64,000 nucleotides of DNA from Bacteroidaceae bacterium. Lineage in GTDB: Bacteria > Bacteroidota > Bacteroidia > Bacteroidales > Bacteroidaceae. The notes under the pieces were generated by a model. The model did not search any database, was not told the DNA's origin, and was given only the letters and a program-made list of their open reading frames with translations. The translations under genes were made by a program, and so were the position numbers. Positions within the stretch are counted from its first letter, which is position 1. The number at the start of each line of letters is the position of its first letter. This document shows positions 24,465-33,644 of the stretch, piece by piece. Location: positions 1-64,000 of the forward strand of contig JAFRQD010000011.1 in assembly GCA_017428785.1 (NCBI GenBank). The letters run 5' to 3'.

Positions 24465-25435
24465 GATATCATACGTTCTTGTGCGATGGCAATCTCTTGC
24501 ATGATTCGCGTTAAATAGGGAATAACAATATGGCATTCCTGTCTGTTCTCGATGAGAGAGAGGAACTCTCGGAACTCATAACTGAGCCGATGATGTCCCG
24601 TCTCACTCTTAAATGTGACGGGCTCCTGGCCTCTCAGGTGAACGGTAAAGGAGTCGAGGATGCTGACGGAACCATGAACCTCGATGTAACCCTCTTCGCC
24701 TTGGATGCAGCCATACGAGAGGCCGTCGGAATCCTTTGAGGCACTGAGCACAGCAAGCGAGGTAGGGTAGTGACAGAGAAGTGTTCCGCTTGTATCGATG
24801 CCGTTAAAACCTCGGTTGCATTCATAGCGAACCGTGCGAGGAGGACCAAACAAAGCAATCGCAAAGCACAGGTTGTAGACATTGAGGTCTGCAAGCGTTC
24901 CGCCAGCCATTGCAGGGTCGAAGACGGGCGTCAACTCGCCATTGAGGTAACGGTCATAGCGACTGCTGCGCTGAGCATAGTTGCAATGCAGCATCCTTAT
25001 CGTGCCAAGCTTTGGAACGAACTCTTGCAACTTACGAAACATCGGCATATATAATAAGGAATAGGCCGGCAGACAATAGACGCAACGCTGTATCGCAGTA
25101 TCGATAAGTTCTTCTGTCTGAACACGATCCACTGCGATTGGTTTCTCCACAATCACATTCCTTCCGGCCTTCATCGCCTGCATCGCATACTCATGATGCA
25201 CATGATTGGCGTTGGCGATATACACAAAGTCGGCTTCAGCTTCCTGAAGCATTCGCTCGTAATCCGTATAAACAAAACCTGTTTGAGCATAGGCTTGACA
25301 TAGGTCGATAGCATGTTCCACACTATGTTCGCGAGCATAAATGCCTGTGACCTCAATCTCGTCAGCAAACTCCTCATGCAGCATGCGCATGACTTCCTCG
25401 GCAATCTTTCCTGTACCTGCAATCGAAATCTTCAT
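24461..25435 (-). CDS. Gfo/Idh/MocA-family oxidoreductase
   Basis: A 324-residue NAD(P)-dependent sugar or inositol oxidoreductase. The Rossmann fold begins MKISIAGTGKIAEEVM, with VYIANANHVHHEYAMQAM and the EKP motif (VIVEKPIAV) near 95. The C-terminal half is the substrate-binding sheet domain. No signal peptide. It is co-transcribed with the sulfatase (4-base overlap), suggesting shared use of a sulfated sugar, though the substrate is not visible. Confidence 0.88.
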   Translation of the reverse strand: MKISIAGTGKIAEEVMRMLHEEFADEIEVTGIYAREHSVEHAIDLCQAYAQTGFVYTDYERMLQEAEADFVYIANANHVHHEYAMQAMKAGRNVIVEKPIAVDRVQTEELIDTAIQRCVYCLPAYSLLYMPMFRKLQEFVPKLGTIRMLHCNYAQRSSRYDRYLNGELTPVFDPAMAGGTLADLNVYNLCFAIALFGPPRTVRYECNRGFNGIDTSGTLLCHYPTSLAVLSASKDSDGLSYGCIQGEEGYIEVHGSVSILDSFTVHLRGQEPVTFKSETGHHRLSYEFREFLSLIENRQECHIVIPYLTRIMQEIAIAQERMIS

Positions 25436-25658
25436 AAGAAGACGATTTTAATGTTTTTGCCACAAAATTAAACAATTTATTTGAAAGGACAAAACATTTA
25501 AGTCAAAAGGATGAAATTATTCTCTCGAAATGACAGAATAGGCTGATGTTCATGTATAACACCCAACTCTTACTAAACATAACGCCGATTATATCGAAAG
25601 AAAATACTAAGAACTATATGAATAAATAATGTACGCGCGAAGAGATTGTTTCATACTT

Positions 25659-25691
25659 TTGGTGTTATGTGAATAAATTTTCGTACCTTTG
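25659..25691 (+). promoter_or_regulatory. Predicted promoter of fabD
   Basis: TTG (25659-25661), 22 bases, then TACCTTTG (25684-25691), an exact -7 match, 36 bases before the ATG. The 292-base gap to the left (25436-25727) holds nothing else I can name beyond a TAATTTTG on the minus strand near 25463-25470, a likely -7 box for the oxidoreductase gene. Confidence 0.55.
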
Positions 25692-25727
25692 CAGCGCGAT
25701 TTATAACAATGTAAGATATATAAGACA

Positions 25728-26627
25728 ATGAAAGCATTTGTATTTCCTGGTCAAGGAGCTCAGTTCACAGGCATGGGTAAAGAGCTTTATGACACTAATC
25801 CCAAGGCAAAAGAACTTTTCGAAAAGGCAAACGAGATACTTGGTTTCCGCATCACCGACATCATGTTCGAGGGCGATGCTGAGGAACTGAAGCAGACAAA
25901 GGTGACTCAACCCGCAGTCTTTCTCCATAGCGTTATCACAGCAATCTGCATGGGCGACGCCTTCAAACCTGATATGGTTGGTGGTCACAGCTTAGGCGAG
26001 TTCAGTGCACTTGTAGCAGCTGGAGCACTTTCTTTTGAGGACGGACTTCGTCTTGTGCATGCTCGTGCAATGGCAATGCAGAAGGCTTGCGAAGCCGCTC
26101 CCAGCACGATGGCAGCTATCATCAATCTTCCCGACGAGACAGTTGAGCAGATCTGTGCTGAGGTGACTGCAGAAGGCAATGGCGTTGTCGTGCCTGCAAA
26201 CTACAATTGCCCGGGTCAGTTGGTCATCAGCGGCAATGTCGAGGAGATAAACAAAGCTTGTGAGAAGCTGAAGGAAGCAGGTGCCAAACGCGCCATTGTA
26301 CTTCCTGTTGGCGGAGCCTTCCACAGTCCTCTCATGCAACCTGCCAAGGATGAGCTTCAGGCAGCCATTGAGCAGACAGAGTTCCACACGCCATCCTGCC
26401 CCATCTATCAGAATGTGGATGCAAAGGCACACACGGATGCATCAGAGATTAAGCAGAATCTTATTGCCCAGCTCACAGCTTCTGTTCGTTGGACACAAGA
26501 GGTGCAGAACATGCTTGCTGCAGGTGCTACAGAGTTCACGGAATGTGGCCCGGGCAAAGCTCTGCAGGGCATGATCACCAAGATTGCTAAGGGAATCGAA
26601 GGCATCACTATCGACGGTGTGTGCTAA
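25728..26627 (+). CDS. fabD: Malonyl-CoA:ACP transacylase
   Basis: It loads malonyl groups onto acyl carrier protein for fatty acid synthesis. FPGQGAQFTGMGKEL at the N-terminus, the nucleophile motif GHSLGEFSA, and GGAFHSPLM with the catalytic His are all present. The 299-residue length is standard. It stands apart from other fab genes. GH13 follows on the same strand after 85 bases of AATTAAGAATT-type repeats. Confidence 0.95.
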   Translation: MKAFVFPGQGAQFTGMGKELYDTNPKAKELFEKANEILGFRITDIMFEGDAEELKQTKVTQPAVFLHSVITAICMGDAFKPDMVGGHSLGEFSALVAAGALSFEDGLRLVHARAMAMQKACEAAPSTMAAIINLPDETVEQICAEVTAEGNGVVVPANYNCPGQLVISGNVEEINKACEKLKEAGAKRAIVLPVGGAFHSPLMQPAKDELQAAIEQTEFHTPSCPIYQNVDAKAHTDASEIKQNLIAQLTASVRWTQEVQNMLAAGATEFTECGPGKALQGMITKIAKGIEGITIDGVC

Positions 26628-26712
26628 AGCATGATTAAAAATTAAGAATTAAGAAAGAAGAATTATATTCATGCATTTTTAATTCTTAACTCTTAATTCT
26701 TAATTCCACACA

Positions 26713-28353
26713 ATGACCATTTATCAGGTCTTCACTCGCCTCTTCGGTGCCGATAAGGCCAACTGCATTCCTTCCGGAACGAAGCAGCAGAACGGGTGTG
26801 GCACAATGCAGGACTTTACAGCCAAGGCTTTGGAACAAATCAAGGCACTTGGCTGTACGCATATCTGGTACACAGGCATCATTGAGCACGCAAGCAAGAC
26901 TGATTATTCGGCATACGGCATTCCCAAGGACAATCCCGATGTCGTGAAGGGAGAAGCAGGCAGTCCTTATGCCATTCGTGACTATTATGATGTTGACCCG
27001 GACCTTGCGAAAGACCCTGCAAAGCGCATTCATGAGTTTGAATTGCTTGTGGAGCGAACGCACAAAGCAGGTTTGAAAGTCATCATCGACTTTGTGCCAA
27101 ATCATGTTGCAAGACAATATCATTCTGACGCAAAGCCATGTGCCGAGGTTCGCGACCTTGGTGAGGACGATGACAGAACCTGCTCTTTCTCAGCAAATAA
27201 CAACTTCTACTATCTGCCAGCAGAGCAGTTACATCTTGACAATATCCTGCCGAAGAGTACATACAAAGAGTTTCCGGCAAAAGCAACAGGCAACGACAAC
27301 TTCACCTCCTGGCCATCAAAGAACGACTGGTACGAGACGGTGAAGCTCAACTACGGCATCGATTATGTTGGTGGCAGGCAAAGTCACTTCTCCCCTACTC
27401 CAGACACATGGCACAAGATGCTGCACATCCTGCTCTACTGGGCCTCGAAGGGTATCGACGGATTCCGTTGCGATATGGCCGAGATGGTGCCTGTGGAGTT
27501 CTGGGGATGGGCGTTGCCACAAGTCAAGAAGGCTTTCCCGAACATCATCTTCATTGCCGAGGTCTATAATCCAAGCCTGTATCGCGACTACATCCATCGC
27601 GGACATTTTGACTACCTCTACGATAAAGTCGGGCTTTACGACACGCTTTTGGATGTCTGTCGAGGCAAGAGCACGCAAAGCATAACAGCATGTTGGCAGG
27701 CGGTCGACGACATTCGTGGCATGATGCTCAACTTCCTCGAGAACCACGATGAGCAGAGGCTTGCAAGTGATTTCCTGCTTGCAGATGCCCGAAAGGCACT
27801 TCCTGCACTTCTCGTCAGCAGCCTCATGCCCTGCCCTTTCATGCTTTATTTTGGACAGGAGCTAGGCGAGCGAGGCATGGATGCAGAAGGCTTCAGTGGT
27901 AAAGACGGACGAACCACCATCTTTGATTATTGGACGATACCCTCCATCCAACGTTGGCGCAACAAAGGACGCTTTGATGACAAACTGCTGACGGCAGACG
28001 AGTTGTCACTCCAAAAGACATATCGGAGCATTCTTCAGCTTCGAGAGCAAGCTCTTTATCTGGATGGCGGTTTCTACGACCTGATGTATGCCAATCCGCA
28101 CCTCCAGCGACAATATGCCTTCATCCGTCACAAAGGCAAGAAGATGGCACTCATTGTTGCCAATTTCTCCGACAAAGAAGAGACCATTTCCCTCACCCTC
28201 CCACAACATTTCTTTGACTTTACAGGCATTAAAGAAAAGGCAAAGACTACAATGCACAACCAGTTGAGTGATAGCAAAGTAAACATTCCCTTCAATTCGT
28301 CGGAGCCTCTTGTCGTAACACTCCCAGCCAACTTAGGAATCATCCTGAGTTAA
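26713..28353 (+). CDS. GH13 alpha-amylase family enzyme
   Basis: A cytoplasmic (no signal peptide) retaining alpha-glucan enzyme of 546 residues. The GH13 motifs are DFVPNH, GFRCDMAE with nucleophile Asp 254, FIAEVYNP with acid/base Glu 283, and FLENHDEQR with Asp 346. The C-terminal part is the usual beta-sandwich. Substrate is probably stored glycogen or imported maltodextrins; the exact subfamily is not clear. It may be co-transcribed with fabD, as no promoter is visible between them. Confidence 0.9.
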   Translation: MTIYQVFTRLFGADKANCIPSGTKQQNGCGTMQDFTAKALEQIKALGCTHIWYTGIIEHASKTDYSAYGIPKDNPDVVKGEAGSPYAIRDYYDVDPDLAKDPAKRIHEFELLVERTHKAGLKVIIDFVPNHVARQYHSDAKPCAEVRDLGEDDDRTCSFSANNNFYYLPAEQLHLDNILPKSTYKEFPAKATGNDNFTSWPSKNDWYETVKLNYGIDYVGGRQSHFSPTPDTWHKMLHILLYWASKGIDGFRCDMAEMVPVEFWGWALPQVKKAFPNIIFIAEVYNPSLYRDYIHRGHFDYLYDKVGLYDTLLDVCRGKSTQSITACWQAVDDIRGMMLNFLENHDEQRLASDFLLADARKALPALLVSSLMPCPFMLYFGQELGERGMDAEGFSGKDGRTTIFDYWTIPSIQRWRNKGRFDDKLLTADELSLQKTYRSILQLREQALYLDGGFYDLMYANPHLQRQYAFIRHKGKKMALIVANFSDKEETISLTLPQHFFDFTGIKEKAKTTMHNQLSDSKVNIPFNSSEPLVVTLPANLGIILS

Positions 28354-28401
28354 CCCCACTCCCCTCCCCTTTCTGAAGGGGTAAGTACGCAGATTGTTCG
28401 G

Positions 28402-28418
28402 GCGGATTTGTAATCCGC
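28402..28418. repeat. Short palindromic element GCGGATT-TGT-AATCCGC
   Basis: A perfect 7-bp inverted repeat with a 3-base loop, in a 642-base gap after the GH13 gene. CCCCTTTCTGAAGGGG (about 28367-28382) is a second hairpin just before it. No open frame in this part looks like a gene. These have the look of REP-like intergenic elements; I see no other copy in the window. Confidence 0.5.
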
Positions 28419-28691
28419 TCGCATTTTATATATGCATTTGTAATGTAGAACCGGAGGTGCGAAGCGAGGTGTGAGGGCATCCTTTTCTTGGCTTTTGTAA
28501 ACATTTTTCCAACCCCAACGCCTTCTGACGCTTTGTTTTTCTCTTGGTGGCACTTTCCTACCCAGAACACGAGAAATGCGCTTAAAACGAATTTCCTATG
28601 ACAATCAGACGATTACAAAAGGGAATTATGAGACAAGAAGCAAAGAAAGTGTCGATTCCGCATGAACACTTGTCATATCCTGCACAAATAT

Positions 28692-28795
28692 TCGCCAAAT
28701 TCCACGTGTGGCATTACGCAACTTCACACGAGGAAATCTCAAACTCCACGTGTGGAATTGCACAACTTCACGTGTGGCGTTGACAAGCGCCCCAT
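28692..28795. repeat. Tandem 22-bp repeat array (locus 6)
   Basis: Cores CACGTG (28703), CACACG (28725), CACGTG (28747) and CACGTG (28769) are exactly 22 bp apart, each followed by TGG or AGG and separated by TTCGCCAAA-, TACGCAA- or TTGCACAA-like words. It lies in the large gap between GH13 and the secreted zincin gene, about 340 bases from the former. Confidence 0.85.
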
Positions 28796-28917
28796 GTCTC
28801 GACTTCAAATTCCACCTTTTCCGATACATCTTTTTGTAAAGGATTTTCCATGCTTTTACCGCATCAAAACACCAAGCCTTTCATAAAGAAAAAAGGATTT
28901 TCTGTATCAATCTTTCT

Positions 28918-28946
28918 TTGTGTTTCAATATTTTTTTGTAACTTTG
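28918..28946 (+). promoter_or_regulatory. Predicted promoter of the secreted zincin gene
   Basis: TTG (28918-28920), 18 bases, then TAACTTTG (28939-28946). The leader to the ATG at 28996 is about 45 bases. Confidence 0.55.
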
Positions 28947-28995
28947 CGAGGCGTAAGACATTCCGTTACACCATCTCACAAAACACGATACGCGT

Positions 28996-30282
28996 ATGAA
29001 ACAATACTTGCTCACCATCGCCTGCAGCCTGTTTGCCTTGGCAACGCTTGCCATCGAGATAACCGGCAAGCAAATATACATCCCCCGAGACCTGCGGGGC
29101 AACGACTTCGAGAACGACAGCTCTCAATGGAGCTACTCACGCATGGCGCTGACGGACAACTTCGTTATCTTCTGGGAGAAGGGTTTCGGCAAAGACATCG
29201 CGTCGCCTCCAAGGCTCGAAGGCAGGCCGATGCGTGTTGACATCGAGAACATGAAGCTGAAGCTCGAACGCTTTTACCGGTTCTATCGCGACACGCTTCA
29301 GTTCATCGGAGTTGGTTCGAACGCAGACAAGTACCGCATGATGGTGATGATAAACTACTCGCTCGAAGGCACAGCTTACGGCGGCGACTATGACGAGGTG
29401 ATAGGCGCCTTCTGGTCGGCTCCCAACCGTTTGCAGGACGCGCCGCTCAACACGGTGGCTCACGAACTGGGGCACAGCTTCCAGATGCAAGTGCATTGCG
29501 ACAGGATGGTTCAGGCCAAAGCACGTGGCGAGAGGCTTGAGAGATGGTCGGGAGGCGGGTTCTTCGAGATGACGTCGCAGTGGATGCTGTGGCACGTCAA
29601 CCCGAATTGGGTGCGCGATGAGCTCTATCATTGGGATGCCTACCGACGTACGCCTCACAAAGCTTTCCTGCATTGGGAGAATGTCTATCACTCGCCATAC
29701 GTGCTCGAATGGTGGTCGCAGAACTATGGTCTCGAGGTCATCGGCAACATTTACAAGGAAGGAAAGGGTCACGAGAGTCCCGTAGAAATCCTGATGCGCT
29801 TGACAAAGATGAACGCATCGCAGTTCAACGACAATCTCTTCGAAGCCCATCGTCATACAATATTCCTGGACTTCAAGCATGCACATGGCGAGACGCGTCC
29901 CTATGCCGGCAACTGGCCTGAACTGCCCGAAGCAGGTGCTCCAGAACCTGGGGGCTTCGATGCAAGGAAGTTGCCTGTTCCCGATAAAGGGAAACGCATA
30001 AAGGTCGAGTTCCAGGGGCATACTGAAGATGTCAACGACGGCTGGCGCTATGGCTTTGTTGCGCTGATGGACGACGGCACTTGCCACTACAGCCCGATAT
30101 ACAAAAAGGGTCGTGCACGTGTGAGCTACAAGGCTCCTAAGGACAAAGCGGTCAAGGAGTTGTATCTCGTGGTGATGAACGCGCCGCAGAACTGGCCATT
30201 GCCCCCAATCCGGCGACACGATGAAGAACATCGCAAGACAAGCTCCTACGAAATACGCGTAACAGCTGGAGACCGACCCTAA
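28996..30282 (+). CDS. Secreted zincin-type metalloprotease, DUF6055-like
   Basis: A 428-residue exported protein. An N-terminal signal (MKQYLLTIACSLFALATLA) precedes a catalytic-looking domain with HELGH at 156-160 in the context NTVAHELGHSF, then FFEMTSQWMLW. The upstream region (YRMMVMINYSLEGTAYGGDYD) and the C-terminal sandwich fit the DUF6055 type of zincin as I recall it. Substrate is unknown. It stands alone; array locus 7 starts directly after its stop. Confidence 0.65.
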   Translation: MKQYLLTIACSLFALATLAIEITGKQIYIPRDLRGNDFENDSSQWSYSRMALTDNFVIFWEKGFGKDIASPPRLEGRPMRVDIENMKLKLERFYRFYRDTLQFIGVGSNADKYRMMVMINYSLEGTAYGGDYDEVIGAFWSAPNRLQDAPLNTVAHELGHSFQMQVHCDRMVQAKARGERLERWSGGGFFEMTSQWMLWHVNPNWVRDELYHWDAYRRTPHKAFLHWENVYHSPYVLEWWSQNYGLEVIGNIYKEGKGHESPVEILMRLTKMNASQFNDNLFEAHRHTIFLDFKHAHGETRPYAGNWPELPEAGAPEPGGFDARKLPVPDKGKRIKVEFQGHTEDVNDGWRYGFVALMDDGTCHYSPIYKKGRARVSYKAPKDKAVKELYLVVMNAPQNWPLPPIRRHDEEHRKTSSYEIRVTAGDRP

Positions 30283-30285
30283 AGT

Positions 30286-30385
30286 GCCACGTCTGCATAC
30301 TATCCACGTTAAGTTTGCAATTTAGGCGTGTTAAGTTTACAATTTAGGCATGTTATGTTTGCAATTTAGGCATGTTAAGTTTTGC
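30286..30385. repeat. Tandem repeat array (locus 7) with promoter-like units
   Basis: Units read GTTAAGTTTGCAATTTAGGC with small changes; CGTG or CATG cores lie near 30305, 30327, 30349 and 30371, the last three 22 bp apart. Several units contain TAAGTTTG or TATGTTTG, exact matches to the Bacteroidetes -7 element TAnnTTTG. It lies between the zincin stop and a terminator. Confidence 0.85.
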
Positions 30386-30441
30386 TTTGCAACATAGAGC
30401 GTGATATTCCGCTGAATGCCAGCATGGTACTCTACAAAGCA

Positions 30442-30476
30442 AGAGATGCAGAGCCTCAAACTCTGCATCTCTTTTC
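30442..30476. terminator. Bidirectional terminator between convergent genes
   Basis: AGAGATGCAGAG (30442-30453) and CTCTGCATCTCT (30461-30472) form a perfect 12-bp stem with a 7-base loop, followed by TTTT. It serves the zincin gene and possibly the VWA gene from the other side. Confidence 0.85.
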
Positions 30477-30495
30477 TAAATGTCCCGAGTTGCCT

Positions 30496-31140
30496 CTACT
30501 CGTCAAAGTAAGTACCTGTCGGCAAACTTTCGTCCTTATCCAAACAGAGGTTGTACTTTTCCATACACCTGTTTGTAAGACAAAACATCGCTTGTGTTTC
30601 ATTTTCATCCTGCTTGAACTTCAGGTGCTCGTCGATGGAGAAACTGCGTGCCATCCCTTCCACATCGAGATTGTCTGTGCCAATGAGGGTGAAAGTCCAA
30701 TGTTGCTTCTTTAGCTTCTCGATGAGGGTTTTAATCATCCGGAGCGTCCATTCGTGAGAACTGTTCTCTTCTCCATCGGTAATGACGGTGACGAGTACAT
30801 TGTCCTCCTCCGTGACTTGCGCATTAACCTTCGATATGGCAACACCCATCGCGTCGTAGAGCGGAGTGCATCCACATGGGTTGTATGCATTCCAATCGAG
30901 GTCGGTAGTTGCCGATGCAGGTGTTTTGTCGTAGTGCCAAGTCATGTGATTGGAGTCGAAGGTAAGCAGGGTAACGTACTGTTCCTGCCTCGGAAACTTT
31001 TCCTGCATCTGCCTGATGGTCTGAAGAGTCTCGTTCATGCCGGAGAACGCTTGCTTGTGTATGCACGACATCGAGCCGCTCTCATCGACGATAATCAGGT
31101 TGAAAACTCTCTTCTTCTTGTTTGCTTCTTGCTTTTCCAT
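30496..31140 (-). CDS. VWA-domain protein with intact MIDAS
   Basis: A 214-residue cytoplasmic protein that is almost entirely a von Willebrand A domain. The metal site is complete: DESGSMS (19-25), the Thr in CGCTPLYD (about 92) and the Asp in ITDGEEN (about 119). Such stand-alone domains bind protein partners through Mg. It is divergent from the sigma/macro fusion gene, with 137 bases between, so joint control is likely. Partner and role are unknown. Confidence 0.85.
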   Translation of the reverse strand: MEKQEANKKKRVFNLIIVDESGSMSCIHKQAFSGMNETLQTIRQMQEKFPRQEQYVTLLTFDSNHMTWHYDKTPASATTDLDWNAYNPCGCTPLYDAMGVAISKVNAQVTEEDNVLVTVITDGEENSSHEWTLRMIKTLIEKLKKQHWTFTLIGTDNLDVEGMARSFSIDEHLKFKQDENETQAMFCLTNRCMEKYNLCLDKDESLPTGTYFDE

Positions 31141-31277
31141 AGTTTTAATAATGTTTTTGTGGTTAATACTTTCGGTTTGTCTTTCGGGCGTCTTTTATTA
31201 CTTTGAAGAAGTTTTCCATGAAAAATTAAGTGCGTTGACGATTTTTTTGTAATTTTGCAGAAGAAACCGTTACGAGC

Positions 31278-32399
31278 ATGCCAAGTCTGCAACTTACAGA
31301 TCATGATATCATACAGGGTTTCCGTCGAGGCGACGCTGGAATAATCCGTCAGTACTTCTACGGCTATTGTCGTGCAGGATACAGCGTCCTCGACCAAAAG
31401 TATCAATTGAGCGAAAAGGAAAACCTTGACTTCTACTCGATGGCGCACCAGTATGCTCTCTATTTGATAGAACGCGATTGGGAGCCTCTTGAAGACCATT
31501 CTCCAGCGGTGAGCCTCAAGACGTGGATTGTTGGCGGCTTACGCTATGTGGTGCTCGACGCGCTGAAATGGTACAGAAAGGTGTACGGGAACATCTCTTT
31601 CCAAGACTATCTGATGTCGTGCGACACGATAAGCGACCTGCGCCTGCAGTTCAACAAACTTGTTGAGGACGTTTGCGACAACTTCTCCCTAAGCCAGCGA
31701 GACCGAACCATCATCGAGATGATACTACTGAAAGGCTACCAGGGCAACGAGGTTGCCGAGCGGCTCGGCATGACGCCATCTGCCGTTTCGCAACGCTTCA
31801 AGAGGCTCAAGGAGGGAGTCATCGTGCCATACTTCAAGAAGAACTTCGACATGGAACTTGACATGCCTGAGGTTATGGAGTCAAGGACCATGGATTACAA
31901 TGAAAGCAGTATAGCCGTGGATTATAACATCGACATACCTCACACGATGTCTACACGGCCTCTTTTGCTAGAAAAAAGAAGTTGGGGCATCCGATTTAGC
32001 CCGTTTAAAAGAGAGAAGAAAGACATGGAAAACAAGAGAACAACACCCGAGTTTATCACTTCACTTGAGCCGAACGAGATATTTGTGTTCGGCAGCAACC
32101 TGAAAGGAATGCACGGCGGCGGTGCGGCATACGTTGCGTATCGCAAGTTTGGAGCCATCATGGGACAAGGCGTTGGACTGCAAGGACAGAGCTACGCCAT
32201 CCCAACTATGCAAGGCGGCGTAGAGACGATACGTCCGTATGTAGATGAGTTCATCGCATTCGCCAAGGAGCATAAGGAGTTGACCTTCCTCGTTACACGC
32301 ATCGGATGCGGCATTGCCGGCTTCGTCGACGCGGAGATAGCTCCATTGTTCGTGAAGGCTCACGATATAGAGAACATCGTTTTGCCTGAAGGATGGTGA
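31278..32399 (+). CDS. Sigma-70-like factor fused to a macro-like (A1S_2505-type) domain
   Basis: A 373-residue protein with two parts. Residues about 1-195 resemble an ECF-type sigma factor: a helical region 2 and a clear region 4 (SLSQRDRTIIEMILLKGYQ, then GNEVAERLGMTPSAVSQRFKR). After a 55-residue linker, residues 250-373 match stand-alone A1S_2505/macro-like proteins: NEIFVFGSNLKGMHGGGAA, GQSYAIPTMQGGV, VTRIGCGIAGF. That domain has its own Met (250, ATG 32025) behind a GAGAGAAGAAAG stretch, so a separate short product is possible. Divergent to the VWA gene. A TAATTTTG (31250-31257) may be the -7 element. Confidence 0.75.
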   Translation: MPSLQLTDHDIIQGFRRGDAGIIRQYFYGYCRAGYSVLDQKYQLSEKENLDFYSMAHQYALYLIERDWEPLEDHSPAVSLKTWIVGGLRYVVLDALKWYRKVYGNISFQDYLMSCDTISDLRLQFNKLVEDVCDNFSLSQRDRTIIEMILLKGYQGNEVAERLGMTPSAVSQRFKRLKEGVIVPYFKKNFDMELDMPEVMESRTMDYNESSIAVDYNIDIPHTMSTRPLLLEKRSWGIRFSPFKREKKDMENKRTTPEFITSLEPNEIFVFGSNLKGMHGGGAAYVAYRKFGAIMGQGVGLQGQSYAIPTMQGGVETIRPYVDEFIAFAKEHKELTFLVTRIGCGIAGFVDAEIAPLFVKAHDIENIVLPEGW

Positions 32400-32415
32400 A
32401 AGAAAGTATAACCCC

Positions 32416-32474
32416 AAAGATGTAAAAGACCACAAACGAAAGCTAACCCTTCGCCTGTGGTCTTTCCCATCTTT
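32416..32474 (+). terminator. Terminator after the sigma/macro fusion gene
   Basis: AAAGACCACA (32425-32434) pairs with TGTGGTCTTT (32456-32465); an outer AAGATG/CATCTT extends the stem, and TTTT follows. It also lies just before the end of the convergent secreted protein gene. Confidence 0.75.
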
Positions 32475-32520
32475 TAGGTCACTTCTCTTGAGGAAAACCT
32501 TCTTAACGAACTCTTGATAT

Positions 32521-33360
32521 TTACTTTACAAGTACTTTTTTACCTGCATTGATGTAGATGCCGCGCTGTAAAGGAGTGCTTTGAAGTTTCCGTCCATCCA
32601 AAGTGAAATAACTATTCTTTTGAGTGGCGACGATGTCCTTGATGGCATCGTCAATCGGGGTGCCATAAAACTTGATGATCTGCAACACAATGTCACCGCC
32701 TTCGTAGGTATATTCGTTGGTCTCTTCGTTAAGAAACATCGTGCGAGCAACAATCTTATAGCTCTTTGCCTTGTTCAGGCCATTGGCAATAAGTAGAGTC
32801 GAGTGATCCCATGTATATTTTGTCAGTCCATAATCGTCTGTGTAGATAGCAAGAGGAGTGTCTGATCCAACCTCATACACCTCTATCTGCGGATAACCCT
32901 TCTTGTTGGACGAACCGGAGAAGTAGAACTTGGCTTTATCTGTACCCGTCACATAGAAAGCGGGATAACGGTCCATGCCCACAACTATCAAGCCATCCCT
33001 GCTACCGGCCTGGTTGGTGATGGAAATGTAACCACCCCAGTTCAGTTCGGCACTGGTGATAATCATATCGTCGCAGCCCTCTGCCTCAGAGTTGAAGTCG
33101 AACCACAAATTGTTGCGATTAGTCTGTTGGATGGTTCCGCCCTCAGTTGTTCCGTCGTAGTTGTACTCAATCCATCGCTGAGCATCGGCAGTCAAGTGCC
33201 AAGTGCCATCGCTGTACTTTTCTGTCAGGTCGTTGGTAATGATAATCTCAGCCAGTGCTCCCAAAGGCACGACGGGAGTGCGAGGTGTCGCCGCCTGAGT
33301 GGTTACACTCTTTGCAAGCAGCATCATTGTGCTCAACAATAAAAGTAAAGTCTTTCTCAT
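32521..33360 (-). CDS. Secreted protein with type IX-like C-terminal tail
   Basis: A 279-residue exported protein from ATG 33360 with signal MRKTLLLLLSTMMLLAKS. The middle is beta-rich with no domain I recognise. The C-terminus (YFTLDGRKL...RGIYINAGKKVLVK) resembles the short sorting tails of Bacteroidetes secreted proteins (GxxL, then RGIYI, then KKVLVK). The upstream TATATTTG (33397-33404, minus strand) could be its -7 element. Function unknown. Confidence 0.65.
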   Translation of the reverse strand: MRKTLLLLLSTMMLLAKSVTTQAATPRTPVVPLGALAEIIITNDLTEKYSDGTWHLTADAQRWIEYNYDGTTEGGTIQQTNRNNLWFDFNSEAEGCDDMIITSAELNWGGYISITNQAGSRDGLIVVGMDRYPAFYVTGTDKAKFYFSGSSNKKGYPQIEVYEVGSDTPLAIYTDDYGLTKYTWDHSTLLIANGLNKAKSYKIVARTMFLNEETNEYTYEGGDIVLQIIKFYGTPIDDAIKDIVATQKNSYFTLDGRKLQSTPLQRGIYINAGKKVLVK

Positions 33361-33497
33361 GTTACTAATTGGCTTAAAGTTCGACAATATTTGCTACAAA
33401 TATAATAAAATATATAGAATACGAACAAAGAGTTTTCTTAAATAAAAGTCAAAAAAGAAAGAAAAACGGGGATGAAGCCCAACGCACGGAACTATAC

Positions 33498-33605
33498 ATG
33501 CCTAATTGTCAAAGTAGGAACGCCTACTTTGCAAACAAGCCACAGGTAAATTCCAAACAACACAAGCGTACTTCGCAAACGACACATGTGTTATTTGCAG
33601 AGATA
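33498..33605. repeat. Tandem 22-bp repeat array (locus 8)
   Basis: The TTTGCAAA-like half is the better conserved here: TCAAAG (33509), GCAAAC (33531), CCAAAC (33553), GCAAAC (33575) and TGCAGA (33597), all exactly 22 bp apart. The cores between them (CATGCC, ACGCCT, CACAGG, AAGCGT, CATGTG) vary widely. It lies 40 bases from the end of the lipoprotein gene. Confidence 0.75.
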
Positions 33606-33644
33606 GCGAATATCTTTAAACTGAAAGGCTTGTAAAGGTTGTAT

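Noticed and set aside
25436..25727. tRNA or small RNA gene in the gap before fabD
   Set aside because: No cloverleaf, no terminator hairpin and no CCA-like end; only promoter-like motifs are seen.
28340..28570. Minus-strand open frame of 76 codons after the GH13 gene
   Set aside because: It translates low-complexity and hairpin elements; no start context and no coding-like composition.
31860..32030. A frameshift or fused annotation between sigma factor and macro-like domain
   Set aside because: The frame is open throughout with a plausible charged linker and no repeat or homopolymer at the joint. It cannot be fully excluded without other strains, so it is kept as a fusion.
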